32,208 nucleotides of DNA from Methanofollis sp. (GTDB lineage Archaea; Halobacteriota; Methanomicrobia; Methanomicrobiales; Methanofollaceae): NCBI GenBank assembly GCA_030156225.1, contig JASGMW010000009.1, positions 1 to 32,208 on the forward strand, in the 5' to 3' direction. Each line of letters opens with the position of its first letter. Position 1 is the stretch's first letter. This document shows, one piece after another, positions 18,445 through 28,224 of this stretch. The notes beneath the pieces were generated by a model. The model was given only the letters and a program-made list of their open reading frames with translations. It was not told the DNA's origin and searched no databases. The translations under genes were made by a program, and so were the position numbers.

Positions 18445-19298
18445 CCGACCACCACACCCACCGCCTCCACGATGGGATAGTCTATCCGATATTTTCTCTT
18501 AAAATACCTGAGCACGTTCTCGAGATCCCGCCGCAGGATCGCGTCGGCGTTCGGGTGCGAGGTCCAGATCCACTGCGGCCAGTCGATGAGCCAGACGCCC
18601 TCCTCCCCGACCATGATATTGAACTCAGAGAGATCGCCGTGGATGACCTCCTTCTGATACGCCAGCCGCACGTTGTCGAGGATCTCATCGAGCGTCCCGG
18701 CCGGATCGTCGAGCACGCAGCGGTTGAGGTTCGCGCCCGGCACCTCGGACATCACGAGCACATGGCGGGACCGATCGATCGGCACCGGGACCGAGACGTC
18801 GGGAGAGAGGCGCTGCAGGGCCAGAAACTCCTGCTCGGCAGAGCGGGCCGAGGCGAAGATCCAGGGGCAGTGCCCGGCGTCCGGCATATACCCGCGGTCT
18901 TTTCTGGCCGCCTGGAACGACTGCTGCCCGATATGGTGGATCTTCAGCACCACGGGCCCGAGGCCGAGGCCGGCATAGACCTCGGACTCTTTCCCGACCC
19001 CGATCAGGCTCCCGATCGCGGATATCGTACCCCGATGAGCGAGGGTGCGGAGGGCGATCGCATCGTAGCCCGGAAAGATCAGGGCATAGCCCGGGTACGG
19101 CACGGCGTCGTACCTGACCAGGTCCCACTCGATCATCCGCTGCAGCCGGTAGTCAAGTTCGGCATCCGAGAGCCTCGTCGCCCCTTTCAGGACATCAAGC
19201 GGGACCCACGCGTAACGCTGCATCATCCGTTCAAGGACCTGAAGAACGCGGAGGTCGTATTTGTGAAGCAACCTGATATAGTCCGGCGAGAGTGGCAT
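18441..19298 (-). CDS. rio2: RIO2-type serine/threonine kinase
   Basis: 285 aa; N-terminal wHTH plus kinase motifs GVGKESEVYAGL, HGDLSEFNIMV, LIDWPQW. Confidence 0.94.
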   Translation of the reverse strand: MPLSPDYIRLLHKYDLRVLQVLERMMQRYAWVPLDVLKGATRLSDAELDYRLQRMIEWDLVRYDAVPYPGYALIFPGYDAIALRTLAHRGTISAIGSLIGVGKESEVYAGLGLGPVVLKIHHIGQQSFQAARKDRGYMPDAGHCPWIFASARSAEQEFLALQRLSPDVSVPVPIDRSRHVLVMSEVPGANLNRCVLDDPAGTLDEILDNVRLAYQKEVIHGDLSEFNIMVGEEGVWLIDWPQWIWTSHPNADAILRRDLENVLRYFKRKYRIDYPIVEAVGVVVG

Positions 19299-19331
19299 AA
19301 ATACTACAGATTATATCGGGCAAAAGCATAA

Positions 19332-20243
19332 ATGTTTGACTGGGTTGAAGCGATGCAGTGCTCGAAATGCAGACAGGACGCGATCATCTGGCAACGCTAT
19401 TCAGGGCTCCACCTCTGCCGCGAACATTTTGTCGCCGACCTTGAAGCGAAGGCGAAACGGGAGATCAGGCAGAAGCGGATGATCGCGTCCGGCGACGCGA
19501 TCGCGGTCGCCCTCTCGGGGGGCAAGGACTCTTCCGCCCTCCTTCACTTCCTCACGAAGACCTTCGGGAAGCGCCGGGACGTCTCGATCTTCGCACTCAC
19601 GGTGGATGAAGGGATCGCGGGCTACCGCAATACCGATGCGGCACGCCGGATCGCAGAGGAGTGCGGGGCACCCTGGCACTGCGTCTCCTTCAAGGAGATC
19701 GTCGGCACCACCACCGACCGGATCGTGCAGACGCGGGGCGACGCCCTCTCCTGCACCTACTGCGGGGTGATCCGCCGCCACTGCCTCAACGCGGCGGCAC
19801 GCAGCCTGGGCGCCACAAAACTCGCCATGGGCATGAACCTCGACGACGAGGCCCAGTCGGTGCTGATGAACGTGCTGCGGGGAGACGCAGAGCGTCTGGT
19901 CCGCACGACGGCGCCGGTGCCCGGGGTCGTGCCGCGGATCAAGCCGTTCGCCGCCGTTCCCGAGAGGGAGGTTGCGCTCTATGCCATCCTCCGCTTCGGC
20001 ATCTTCAGGGAAGGGGGATGTCCGTACGCCCACAACGCTCTCAGGGCCGACGTGCGGGGCCTTCTCAACGATTACGGGTACCGCCACCCGGCAACGAAAT
20101 ACGCCCTCAAAAATCTGGGCGAGTATCTGCCCGGTGTCTGCACCGGCAAAACGTCTGAACTGAGGGTCTGTCCGGAGTGCGGGGAACCCTGCGGCGACAC
20201 CTGCCGCTCCTGCCATCTGGTCAGGGAGGCGCGGGGCGGATGA
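19332..20243 (+). CDS. ncsA: tRNA 2-thiolation enzyme NcsA/Ctu1-type (TIGR00269-like)
   Basis: 303 aa; zinc fingers CSKCRQDA and CPECGEPCGDTCRSC; PP-loop SGGKDSSALL; CTYCGVIRR. Confidence 0.92.
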   Translation: MFDWVEAMQCSKCRQDAIIWQRYSGLHLCREHFVADLEAKAKREIRQKRMIASGDAIAVALSGGKDSSALLHFLTKTFGKRRDVSIFALTVDEGIAGYRNTDAARRIAEECGAPWHCVSFKEIVGTTTDRIVQTRGDALSCTYCGVIRRHCLNAAARSLGATKLAMGMNLDDEAQSVLMNVLRGDAERLVRTTAPVPGVVPRIKPFAAVPEREVALYAILRFGIFREGGCPYAHNALRADVRGLLNDYGYRHPATKYALKNLGEYLPGVCTGKTSELRVCPECGEPCGDTCRSCHLVREARGG

Positions 20244-21916
20244 ACCGGCCGTCTTCTCTCTTTAAACGGGTCGCCGGGTCTTACCGGGCACGCATCGTCC
20301 TCTTTCTCCTCCTCCTCGCGGCCTATCTCGTCGTGTTCACGGCAGTCTTCCACACCGGATACCCGCTCTGGGAGGGGGAGCCGATCACCTGGGAGGAGGC
20401 CGTGCTGTTCGTCATGGAGACGGTGACCACCGTCGGCTATGGTTACCTCCTCCCCTTCGAAAGTGAATACACGATCCTCCTCACCATCGTGATGATCGTC
20501 ACCGGCGTCTTTCTGATCTTCATCTTCATCCCCCTCCTGCTCGCCCCGGCACTCTCCGAATACCTGCAGGCGTCCCCGCCCCGCCGTCTCTCCTCGCCGA
20601 TGAAAGGGCATACCGTCGTCATCGGGTCTGGCGAGATGACGAAATCGCTCATCGAAAGCCTCGGTATCGCCGACCTCCCCATCGTCATCGTCGAAGAAGA
20701 CCGGGAGCATGCGCATCAGTTGCTCAGGCGATTCGGCGATCTGGCCTGGGTGATCTGGGGCTCATATGCCGTCGCCTCGACCTGGCGACAGGTCTTTATC
20801 GAGGACGCGGCGACGGTTGTCGTCTGCGAACGCGAAGGGGTCGCCGCGTCGATCATTCTCGGGATCAGGGAGATGACGAAGGCGAAGATCGTTGCCGTCG
20901 TCGATAACCCGGACTACGACCGCTACCTCAGGTATGCCGGGGCGGAGTACGTTCTCTCGCCGAAGACCTCGGCCGGCCGGACTCTGGGCAGGCATGCGAG
21001 GGCCGGCAGCCAGGGGGAAACGATCCATGGTTCGAGCGAGGAAGGGGGGGCGCTCGCCTTGCTCAGGATCGTCAGCATCCCGGTGATGGCGGGTTCCCGT
21101 CTCGTCGGAAAAACCTTCGCCGAGCTCGCTCTCCCTGAAAAATACGGGATCTCGGTCCTGTTCTTCTGGAGGAAAGGCAAATTCGTGAATTTCCCGAGAG
21201 GCAGCGACCGGATCGACGCCTCGACGATGCTTTTTCTTCTCGGAAAGGGGGAGGATGTCGATCGGGCCTTCGGCGAAATTTTCAGGGGAGACCGGGAGAA
21301 ACGAGACATCGCCGTGATCGCCGGCTACGGCGACGTCGGACGGGCCGCATACCGCGAACTTACCGCTGCCGGGATCGACTGCATCGTCGTCGACCGCAAA
21401 GATCGCGGAAACAACGTCGTCGGAGAGGCAGAAGACGAGGCCACGCTCAGGGCGGCGCATATCGAAGAGGCCACGACCTGTATCGTCGCCCTCAACAACG
21501 ACGACGTCAACATCTTCACGACCCTGATGGCCCGCAACCTCAATCCCGGGATCAGGATCCTGGCCCGTGCAAACGACCCATCCTCGGTCGACAAACTCTA
21601 TCTCGCAGGCGCCGACTATGTCTCTCTTCTGCCGACCATCGGGGGACAGGCCGTTGCCGGCATCGTGCTTGCAGGGACGGTGCGCGTGCTGCTCGATCTC
21701 CCGGACGGGAGCAAAGTAGTGGTGCGACGCTCCACGAGACGAAAAGGGGTGAGCGTCGACCGGATCGAACGCCGGTGCGGGGTGAGGGTCGCCGGTATCG
21801 AAGGGGAAGGGCGGGCGATCGTTGAACCCGACGGCGGCGAGACGATCGGACAGGGAGACGCCGTCATCGCCGTCGGCCACGCCGGTCCCCTCAGGAAGTT
21901 CATCAGGCACCTCTGA
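20240..21916 (+). CDS. Potassium channel with TrkA-N/TrkA-C (RCK) domains
   Basis: Selectivity filter TTVGYGYLLPF, two Rossmann-type TrkA-N regions, TrkA-C regions; ATG at 20240 overlaps the ncsA stop. Confidence 0.92.
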   Translation: MNRPSSLFKRVAGSYRARIVLFLLLLAAYLVVFTAVFHTGYPLWEGEPITWEEAVLFVMETVTTVGYGYLLPFESEYTILLTIVMIVTGVFLIFIFIPLLLAPALSEYLQASPPRRLSSPMKGHTVVIGSGEMTKSLIESLGIADLPIVIVEEDREHAHQLLRRFGDLAWVIWGSYAVASTWRQVFIEDAATVVVCEREGVAASIILGIREMTKAKIVAVVDNPDYDRYLRYAGAEYVLSPKTSAGRTLGRHARAGSQGETIHGSSEEGGALALLRIVSIPVMAGSRLVGKTFAELALPEKYGISVLFFWRKGKFVNFPRGSDRIDASTMLFLLGKGEDVDRAFGEIFRGDREKRDIAVIAGYGDVGRAAYRELTAAGIDCIVVDRKDRGNNVVGEAEDEATLRAAHIEEATTCIVALNNDDVNIFTTLMARNLNPGIRILARANDPSSVDKLYLAGADYVSLLPTIGGQAVAGIVLAGTVRVLLDLPDGSKVVVRRSTRRKGVSVDRIERRCGVRVAGIEGEGRAIVEPDGGETIGQGDAVIAVGHAGPLRKFIRHL

Positions 21917-21937
21917 CTGGTTCCGGGCGGGACAGAC

Positions 21938-22681
21938 CTACGACGACGTCACGTCTCGCTCAGCCGCGTCTCCCATACACCCGGCAAATGCCTCCGGATA
22001 CTCTTCAGGCCGGTTGAGAAAACGGAGGCACGATTCTTTTCCGACAAGACGGTAGATCGGCGTGCCGGCCGCCGTGCAGAACGCCGGCACCGGCCTGGGC
22101 ACCGCCGTCCGCACCTGCGCGGCGGTCTGATACCCGGGGTTCCGGACAAGACGTCCGTCGGCCATCTCGTAGTACGCAGCCCCGCCCATCGCTGCATACG
22201 GAGCGTAATCGCTTGAAAACGCGGTTGAGACCAGATTTGCAAGCACCAGATCGGCGTTGCCCGGGTTGATCGTCACATGACCGAACCCCGGCGGGATCAC
22301 CGCGACCTCGCCGGCCCCCGCCTTCACCAGCACGACATCCAGGGCGTCGCGCCTCTGAAGCAGAAAATGCGCCGTTCCCTCGACGACTTCATAGACCTCG
22401 GGGTACCCGATGCCGGCCTGATTCGCCGGGTGATAATGCCCTTTCGTCTTGACGAACTCCGGCCCGATGACGCCCGGCGGGATCACCGTCATGTCGTAGC
22501 GCAGTGAACGGGCAGAAAGCCATGAATGGTCCTCTTCGTTCAGTGCAAGATCCCGGTACATAAAATAGAGGGGACGGTCGGGGTCTTCGGCCCTGATCTC
22601 CGGTGCCGCCAGCACACCGTCCATATCGGCAAGGGTCCGGATATGGGGCTCTGGCAGCGGTCCTTCCCAGTGAACCATCAC
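21938..22681 (-). CDS. Archaeal cupin-type glucose-6-phosphate isomerase
   Basis: 247 aa; VIGPEFVKTKGHYHP...YPEVYEVVEGTAHFLLQ...PPGFGHVTINPG. Confidence 0.92.
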   Translation of the reverse strand: MMVHWEGPLPEPHIRTLADMDGVLAAPEIRAEDPDRPLYFMYRDLALNEEDHSWLSARSLRYDMTVIPPGVIGPEFVKTKGHYHPANQAGIGYPEVYEVVEGTAHFLLQRRDALDVVLVKAGAGEVAVIPPGFGHVTINPGNADLVLANLVSTAFSSDYAPYAAMGGAAYYEMADGRLVRNPGYQTAAQVRTAVPRPVPAFCTAAGTPIYRLVGKESCLRFLNRPEEYPEAFAGCMGDAAERDVTSS

Positions 22682-23964
22682 TGGGCTTTGCGCTTTCTGT
22701 AGATATAATACCCTGCTCCGATCAGAACGATGACGACGACGGCGAGCACTATGAGGCCCGTGATCGACTCGGCCTCCTCTATGTTGACGGTCAACTTCAT
22801 GGTATCGGAGATCTGGCTGTTGTCGAGGGCGTCGCGGTACCTGATCTCGGAGTCGAGACCGTACTGCTTGATCGTCGCCTCCGAGTCAATGGTCACGGTG
22901 TATCTGGCAACGGCAGTCTCGCCGGGGGCGAGATCGCCGAGGTATGCGGAGTCGTCGCTGGAGGTGAAGGGATCGACGGCGCTGATCCTCGACTGGGCAT
23001 TGTACGCCGTTGCCGCACCGATGTTCTTATAGGTTACTTCCAGGATGGCCTTTTCTCCGGGGTGGGCGACACAGGCCTCCGAGATGATGGCGAAGTCGAT
23101 CTTGCCGCCGACGGGCACGCCGACAGTCTCGGTGTCCGAATCGGCCGTTTCGCCGTTTGCCTTCTTGTACTCCACATAGACGCCGACAGGATAGGTCTGG
23201 ACCTCGGCATCGTCCGAGGCCGAGACCTTGAAGGTTACATTGGCAACGTCGCCGGGGTAGAAGTCACCGATATAGATCGTGCCGTCGGCCGGTATCAGAG
23301 GACTGGAACTGTCCTGTACGAGTTTTGCGACAGCGTTCGTTGCCTTCTCATGACCGGCGTTGCGGAGCGTGAGGTAGAGGTAGCCCTCGGTGCCGATGTT
23401 CAGGTGCTCAGAGGAGGCGGATTCGATCTCGAGGTTCACGTCCGAGGTCACCTTCACCGGGATGTGCATGGTCTCGGTCTTGGTGAGATAACCGGTCCTG
23501 ATCATGTTTTCCGAGACGTCTCTCTCGTTGCTGGTCCAGTCCGCGTACGTATAGGTGATGGTGAGAGGGAGGTCATAGGTGCCGGCCGGTGCATCCTTGT
23601 CGATCTTCACGATAAAATTCACTGTCGTGCTCGTCCCACCCGGGATGTCGCCGATCTGCTGGGATTCCGACTTGACCGTCACCGGAGCGCTGCCTGCAGA
23701 GAGTCCTGCCTCAACGAGTTTCGCCAGGCTCGGGTCGTCGGGAGGGGAAAGAGAAAACGGAGTAAGCTGGATGACCGTGTTCAGGCCGTTGTTCGAGATG
23801 ATCACCGGGAGCGTGAACTCGTCGCCCGGATCGAACTCGTTGGTGCCCGAGATCGCCGCAGATAACTCCGGTTTGCCGTAGAGAGACTCCGTCCCCGCCA
23901 GAGCAGGGACGGTAAGCACAGCCATCATAAACAGGCTGAGAAGGATTAATTTCCTGATATCCAT
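22678..23964 (-). CDS. COG1361-type secreted/S-layer-like protein with C-terminal TM anchor
   Basis: 428 aa; N-terminal signal peptide, repeated CARDB-like beta domains, C-terminal TM LIVLAVVVIVLIGAGYYIYRKRKAQ. Confidence 0.8.
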   Translation of the reverse strand: MDIRKLILLSLFMMAVLTVPALAGTESLYGKPELSAAISGTNEFDPGDEFTLPVIISNNGLNTVIQLTPFSLSPPDDPSLAKLVEAGLSAGSAPVTVKSESQQIGDIPGGTSTTVNFIVKIDKDAPAGTYDLPLTITYTYADWTSNERDVSENMIRTGYLTKTETMHIPVKVTSDVNLEIESASSEHLNIGTEGYLYLTLRNAGHEKATNAVAKLVQDSSSPLIPADGTIYIGDFYPGDVANVTFKVSASDDAEVQTYPVGVYVEYKKANGETADSDTETVGVPVGGKIDFAIISEACVAHPGEKAILEVTYKNIGAATAYNAQSRISAVDPFTSSDDSAYLGDLAPGETAVARYTVTIDSEATIKQYGLDSEIRYRDALDNSQISDTMKLTVNIEEAESITGLIVLAVVVIVLIGAGYYIYRKRKAQ

Positions 23965-23976
23965 GTACGATCACCG

Positions 23977-23998
23977 TGTTGTTATTGTTGTAACAACA
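23977..23998. promoter_or_regulatory. 22-bp palindrome TGTTGTTA-N6-TAACAACA, candidate operator between COG1361 gene and trmB-family gene
   Basis: Perfect 8-bp arms with a 6-bp spacer in the divergent intergenic region, 12 bp upstream of the COG1361 gene start. Confidence 0.6.
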
Positions 23999-24029
23999 TT
24001 TATCTGCAAATCCTATTAATAGTTATGTA

Positions 24030-24803
24030 ATGCATGCTTCCCTGGAAGATCCTGTCAGTATTACAGAAGCCCTCAAAACACTCGGACTTACAAAGTATGA
24101 GGCGCTTGTCTATGTCGCCCTCCTCAAGGTCACCAGGGCGACGGCAACCGAGATCCATGAACTCTCCGGGGTGCCGCGCGCATCGGTATATCCAGCTCTC
24201 GACCGACTCTTCCAGAGAAATATGGTGACGATCTCCCATGCCACCCCGAAACGCTTCTCCGCCATTCCGCCGGGCGAGGCGGTCGATTCTCTCATGCAGG
24301 GAATAGACGAAAAGGCGTCGTATGCAAAAGAAACGCTCCAGAAACTGTACGACCGGAGAGGGGCACCTGACGGGAGCGGACAGGAGCTGGTCTGGACCAT
24401 CACCGGCGATGCGAATATCACCGCGAGGCTCAAGAACCTCATCGCTCAGGCGACAGATCAGATCCAGTTAATAGGGAACTGGCAGCTCATTGAGGACCTC
24501 GGCGAAACTCTTGCCCTGGCGGCGGAGAGGGTCAGGATGGAGGTCATCACCGAACGGCAGGAGGGAGAGATCTACCCGGACATTCCGATCATTACCGTGA
24601 TTGCGCCGAGCGGGCACGCCGAGATGCAAAATCAGGAACGGGCGGGCATAATCCTTGTAGACAATTCAAAGGTGGTGGTGGTGGTGGGATCGCAGGGTGA
24701 GACCCCGACCGCCCTGTATTCTGAGTCGGATGGATTTTACCGATTTTTCTCCACATCCTGGGCTCTGGTACGCGGCTACGGCAGAGCGCTCGATCAGAAG
24801 TGA
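24030..24803 (+). CDS. TrmB-family transcriptional regulator
   Basis: 257 aa; EALKTLGLTKYEALVYVALLKVTRATATEIHELSGVPRASVYPALDRLFQRNMV plus C-terminal effector domain. Confidence 0.88.
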   Translation: MHASLEDPVSITEALKTLGLTKYEALVYVALLKVTRATATEIHELSGVPRASVYPALDRLFQRNMVTISHATPKRFSAIPPGEAVDSLMQGIDEKASYAKETLQKLYDRRGAPDGSGQELVWTITGDANITARLKNLIAQATDQIQLIGNWQLIEDLGETLALAAERVRMEVITERQEGEIYPDIPIITVIAPSGHAEMQNQERAGIILVDNSKVVVVVGSQGETPTALYSESDGFYRFFSTSWALVRGYGRALDQK

Positions 24804-25693
24804 TGGATCGGTTCAAGTCGGGATACGTCGATCAGGCCCTTGAGCGAGTTGATCTCGACCCGATACCCTGCTTCTTTTACTGCCGCCATCACATTGGTCC
24901 CACCGAGTATTGCGATGCCGAAATGCTGGGGAGAACAGGCGAAATCGAGGATAGGAGCGTTCGGCGGGCCGATCTCGAGCACGCCGGCGATCAGGCTCCG
25001 CTCCAGGTCCTCGATGACGGCCGCAACCGTGGCTTCGGCCTCCATATGACATTCCCGAAGGTTGGCGAGCACGCTGCCGCGGCCTGTCGCGACGACCCCT
25101 GAGACGTTGGTGATGTCCTGAGAGACGAGCAGTTCAAGCGGGTCGATGGTCGTGGCGTCATAAAGCACCATATCGGTAAAACGCCGCGGGGTGCCGCCCT
25201 CGATCTGCACCACGCCCCCACCGATCGGATGGAGGGGAACGCCCCGCCGGATCATCACGCCGTCAAGTGTGATCGAGCAGACGGTGCAGATCCCGACCAG
25301 TCCCTCAGGGACCGTGTACCCCCCGGCCTTCTCTCCCGTCTGAAAGATCTGGACCAGGCCGCTCGGGCTGATGCCCGCCCTGTAGGTCTCCTTTACGACG
25401 GCGAGAACGGCGTCCAGATCGTCGGCAGCCACAAGCGAGAGATTGTAGATGACCTTTCCCTCGTTCTCTGCAGGGTCGTAGGTCACCTGCATCGCCTCCT
25501 CTTCGATCAGGTGGTTGAGGAATTTCAGGGGGTGGTTCACATCATACACTCGCCACAGAGAGAGAAAAATCATTCCCTCCAGGCCGGCATGATGCGTAAC
25601 CGTCACCGGAAGGGCGTACGAGGATTCCGGCGGCTCCCATGCGCCTCCGCTGCCGGATGCCCTGGCACCCCCGGCCGGTGCGGATAGCAACAT
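24794..25693 (-). CDS. nrpR: Stand-alone NrpR regulatory (DUF128) domain protein, NrpRII-like (no HTH)
   Basis: About 299 aa from ATG at 25693; DUF128-type sequence VIYNLSLVAADDLDAVLAVVKETYRAGISPS...VGICTVCSITLDGVMIRRGVPLHPIGGGVVQIE...PNAPILDFACSPQHFGIAILGGTNVMAAVKEAG. Confidence 0.78.
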   Translation of the reverse strand: MLLSAPAGGARASGSGGAWEPPESSYALPVTVTHHAGLEGMIFLSLWRVYDVNHPLKFLNHLIEEEAMQVTYDPAENEGKVIYNLSLVAADDLDAVLAVVKETYRAGISPSGLVQIFQTGEKAGGYTVPEGLVGICTVCSITLDGVMIRRGVPLHPIGGGVVQIEGGTPRRFTDMVLYDATTIDPLELLVSQDITNVSGVVATGRGSVLANLRECHMEAEATVAAVIEDLERSLIAGVLEIGPPNAPILDFACSPQHFGIAILGGTNVMAAVKEAGYRVEINSLKGLIDVSRLEPIHHF

Positions 25694-25724
25694 TGTTCTA
25701 TATTCCAGATCGATATGAACAGAG

Positions 25725-26663
25725 ATGGAAGGGGATCTGAGGGAGCGGACGCAGGATCTCGTGAAGATGATCCTGGAAACCGCCGGATACGAGATCGAAT
25801 GCGCCGATGAGCCGTTTGATCTCTCGGGCGTCGGGGAGGATGACGGCATTGTAGTTCTCATATCGGACAACCCCGCCGAGATCGACCGTTTCAACAGGAG
25901 AACATTCCGCCTGAAACGCGAGGACGGCGTCCAGGAGTGCAGAAAGGTGCTGGTGACTTTCTCCGGGTCTGACGCACCGGACTGCACTGTCTGGGGCGAG
26001 GAGGAGATCGCCGGATATGCCGGCAAAGCGGCTGTTGCAGGCATCTTCGGGCGCAGGATCAGGCTTGGCGGCGGGCCAGAGGCGCAACCGGCCCGGGCAC
26101 CTCCCGGGCTGGAGGTCGAGTCAGAGATCTCCATCCTCCATCTGCCGGTGCGAATCAGTGAGAAGAACGCCTCGATCATCGCGGGAACGCGGGGGCCGGT
26201 GCGGTGCCGGTTTGTCCCGTACTGGTGTTGCCACTGTACCAGCACCGGGTCCCGGACCGTGGCGAACCACCGGGTCTCTTTCGAGGCCGACCGCTGGGGC
26301 GGCCTGAACGCCATCAACGGCACCACCATGGACATGAAGGTCTCCGATGCCGTCGATACCGGGATGTCTGAGAACTGCGAGGTGCTCGCGCCGAAGATCA
26401 GAAGGGAGGATGCAGAGGAGCAGGCGGTCGCTGCAACGATCGATTCCCTCACCCAGCGAGTGCGGATCAAGCATGAGGAAGGCGACACGATCTCGTACCA
26501 GGAAGAAACAATAAAGCCGGACAGAAAAGATATCACCGCCGAGACGATGTTGATATATGTCCCGGTCTGGGAGATCGAGGGCAGGGACCGGATCGTCGAA
26601 GTGAACGCCTATACCGGGGAGATCCTCGCCATGCCGATGGACGAAGGTGTGGAGGTCTTCTAG
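25725..26663 (+). CDS. Hypothetical archaeal protein
   Basis: 312 aa, acidic, FVPYWCCHCTSTGSRTV cysteine-rich segment and C-terminal YVPVWEIEGRDRIVEVNAYTGEILAMP; same strand and 6 bp from the next flavoprotein gene. Confidence 0.75.
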   Translation: MEGDLRERTQDLVKMILETAGYEIECADEPFDLSGVGEDDGIVVLISDNPAEIDRFNRRTFRLKREDGVQECRKVLVTFSGSDAPDCTVWGEEEIAGYAGKAAVAGIFGRRIRLGGGPEAQPARAPPGLEVESEISILHLPVRISEKNASIIAGTRGPVRCRFVPYWCCHCTSTGSRTVANHRVSFEADRWGGLNAINGTTMDMKVSDAVDTGMSENCEVLAPKIRREDAEEQAVAATIDSLTQRVRIKHEEGDTISYQEETIKPDRKDITAETMLIYVPVWEIEGRDRIVEVNAYTGEILAMPMDEGVEVF

Positions 26664-26669
26664 ATCCCG

Positions 26670-28001
26670 ATGATCGTCGTTGTCGGCGGGGGACCCGCAG
26701 GAAGGTTCGCGGCCGTCAGACTCGGCAATGCAGGACGGGAGGTCACGCTCGTCGAAAAAGGAGAGATCGGGGGCCAGTGCCTGAACTACGGGTGCATGGC
26801 GGTCTGCGCTCTCAACGACGCCGCCCGGCACGTGCAGCGGGGCCGGGAGTTCGCCGCCGCCGGCATCCTGACGGGCGCCTCTGAGATCTGTTTTTCCGCT
26901 CTTCTGGCAGGCATGGATAACGTCCAGGAGAAGATCAGGGGCGTGCTCGATCAGGAGACGAAAGATGCCGGCGTCGAGATCCGGTACGGAAGTGCGGCGC
27001 GACTCGACGGCCGGCAGGTCTTCATCGACGGAGAGGAGATTGAAGCCGACGCCGTTGTTGTTGCGACCGGTTCGGTGCCGGCCGTCCCGGCGGTGGCGGG
27101 CGTCTCTCTCCCGGGTGTCCATACCGCCCACACGCTCCCGCAGATGGAGGATCTGCCCGGCGATCTGGTCATCGTCGGCGGCGGGGTCCAGGCGGCCGAG
27201 TTCGCCTATATTTTTTCGATGTTCGGAAGCCGGGTGACCGTGCTCGCGCGCAGCGCGTTTCTGAAAGGGCTCGATCCGCGCCTCCGCCGACTGGCCCTGA
27301 AAGAGCTTGCGGACGTCGAGATCAGGGAGGGGGCCCCACTCGACCGCGTCGTCGGCAGCGAACGGGTCGAAGACGTCGGCTACGGCGGGAGCGAGCCTGG
27401 AACCTGCAGGGCCGACGCCGTCCTGCTTGCGGCAGGGCTCGTCCCGAACACCGCCATGATCGAAGGGGTCGAGAAGGGGCCGAATGGAGAGGTGCGGGTG
27501 AACGACCGGATGGAGACCTCGGTGAAGGGGGTCTATGCCGCCGGAGACGTCACCGGCGGCCCCTTCCTCACGCCGGTCGCCCGCCTCCAGGGCGTCGTCG
27601 CCGCCGAGAACATCCTGGGCATCGACCGCCGCTTCGATCTCGCGGCCGTCCCGCAGAGCATCAGCCTCGCCAACGATCTGGCCTTCTGCACCGCAGGAGG
27701 CGGCGGCGGGATCGATCTCTCCGTGCCCGCTCCCGCCGGGCCGGGCTCCTTCTGGTCGGTCCTGGCCGGCGACACCGGACTTGGAAAAATCCGCGTGGAC
27801 CGGGAGAGCGGGGAGATTCGCGGCGTCTGGGCCGCATCGCCCGGCGCCGGGATTATCGCCACCTATATGGCCGACGCCATCCGTCACCGCCGGACGGTCC
27901 ACGAACTCGACGGTCTGCTCGAAGTCCACCCGATCGCCGACGGGGTGCACGGGCTGATCGGCCACGCCGCCTCGCTGCTGCGGGACCGTCCGAAAGAGTA
28001 G
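26670..28001 (+). CDS. Dihydrolipoamide dehydrogenase-like FAD/NAD(P) oxidoreductase
   Basis: 443 aa; N-terminal GGGPAGRFAAVRLG, redox disulfide GGQCLNYGC, VGGGVQAAEFAYIFSMFGSRVTVL, VKGVYAAGDVTGGP. Confidence 0.88.
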   Translation: MIVVVGGGPAGRFAAVRLGNAGREVTLVEKGEIGGQCLNYGCMAVCALNDAARHVQRGREFAAAGILTGASEICFSALLAGMDNVQEKIRGVLDQETKDAGVEIRYGSAARLDGRQVFIDGEEIEADAVVVATGSVPAVPAVAGVSLPGVHTAHTLPQMEDLPGDLVIVGGGVQAAEFAYIFSMFGSRVTVLARSAFLKGLDPRLRRLALKELADVEIREGAPLDRVVGSERVEDVGYGGSEPGTCRADAVLLAAGLVPNTAMIEGVEKGPNGEVRVNDRMETSVKGVYAAGDVTGGPFLTPVARLQGVVAAENILGIDRRFDLAAVPQSISLANDLAFCTAGGGGGIDLSVPAPAGPGSFWSVLAGDTGLGKIRVDRESGEIRGVWAASPGAGIIATYMADAIRHRRTVHELDGLLEVHPIADGVHGLIGHAASLLRDRPKE

Positions 28002-28224
28002 GCCTGCATTTCGTCGGGACCGGAGAGGCAACGGCCCTGTCCTCTCCGACTCGCTGACCACCGGCACACGCCCACACGCGGGGCGACCCTGAAACCGGCA
28101 TTCCTGAGACTGACCTGATGGATGGGGGCAGGAGGGCGATGTGAAAGCATTGAGGCAGATCGGGTTAAATCCGGCGATAATCCGAAAAAACAAAATAATT
28201 TTAACGACGGGTGTCGCAATACGT

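Noticed and set aside
15649-18480. 943-aa plus-strand ORF
   Set aside because: Entirely antisense to convincing thiL and DUF460 genes; Arg/Pro/His-rich composition is typical of high-GC shadow ORFs.
25694-26536. N-terminal extension of the 580-aa ORF in frame with NrpR
   Set aside because: Overlaps the divergent 25725-26663 gene antisense; the NrpR domain is fully contained after the ATG at 25693.
26121-28193. 690-aa minus-strand ORF
   Set aside because: Antisense to the flavoprotein and upstream hypothetical gene; low-complexity Arg/Asp-rich translation with no family signal.
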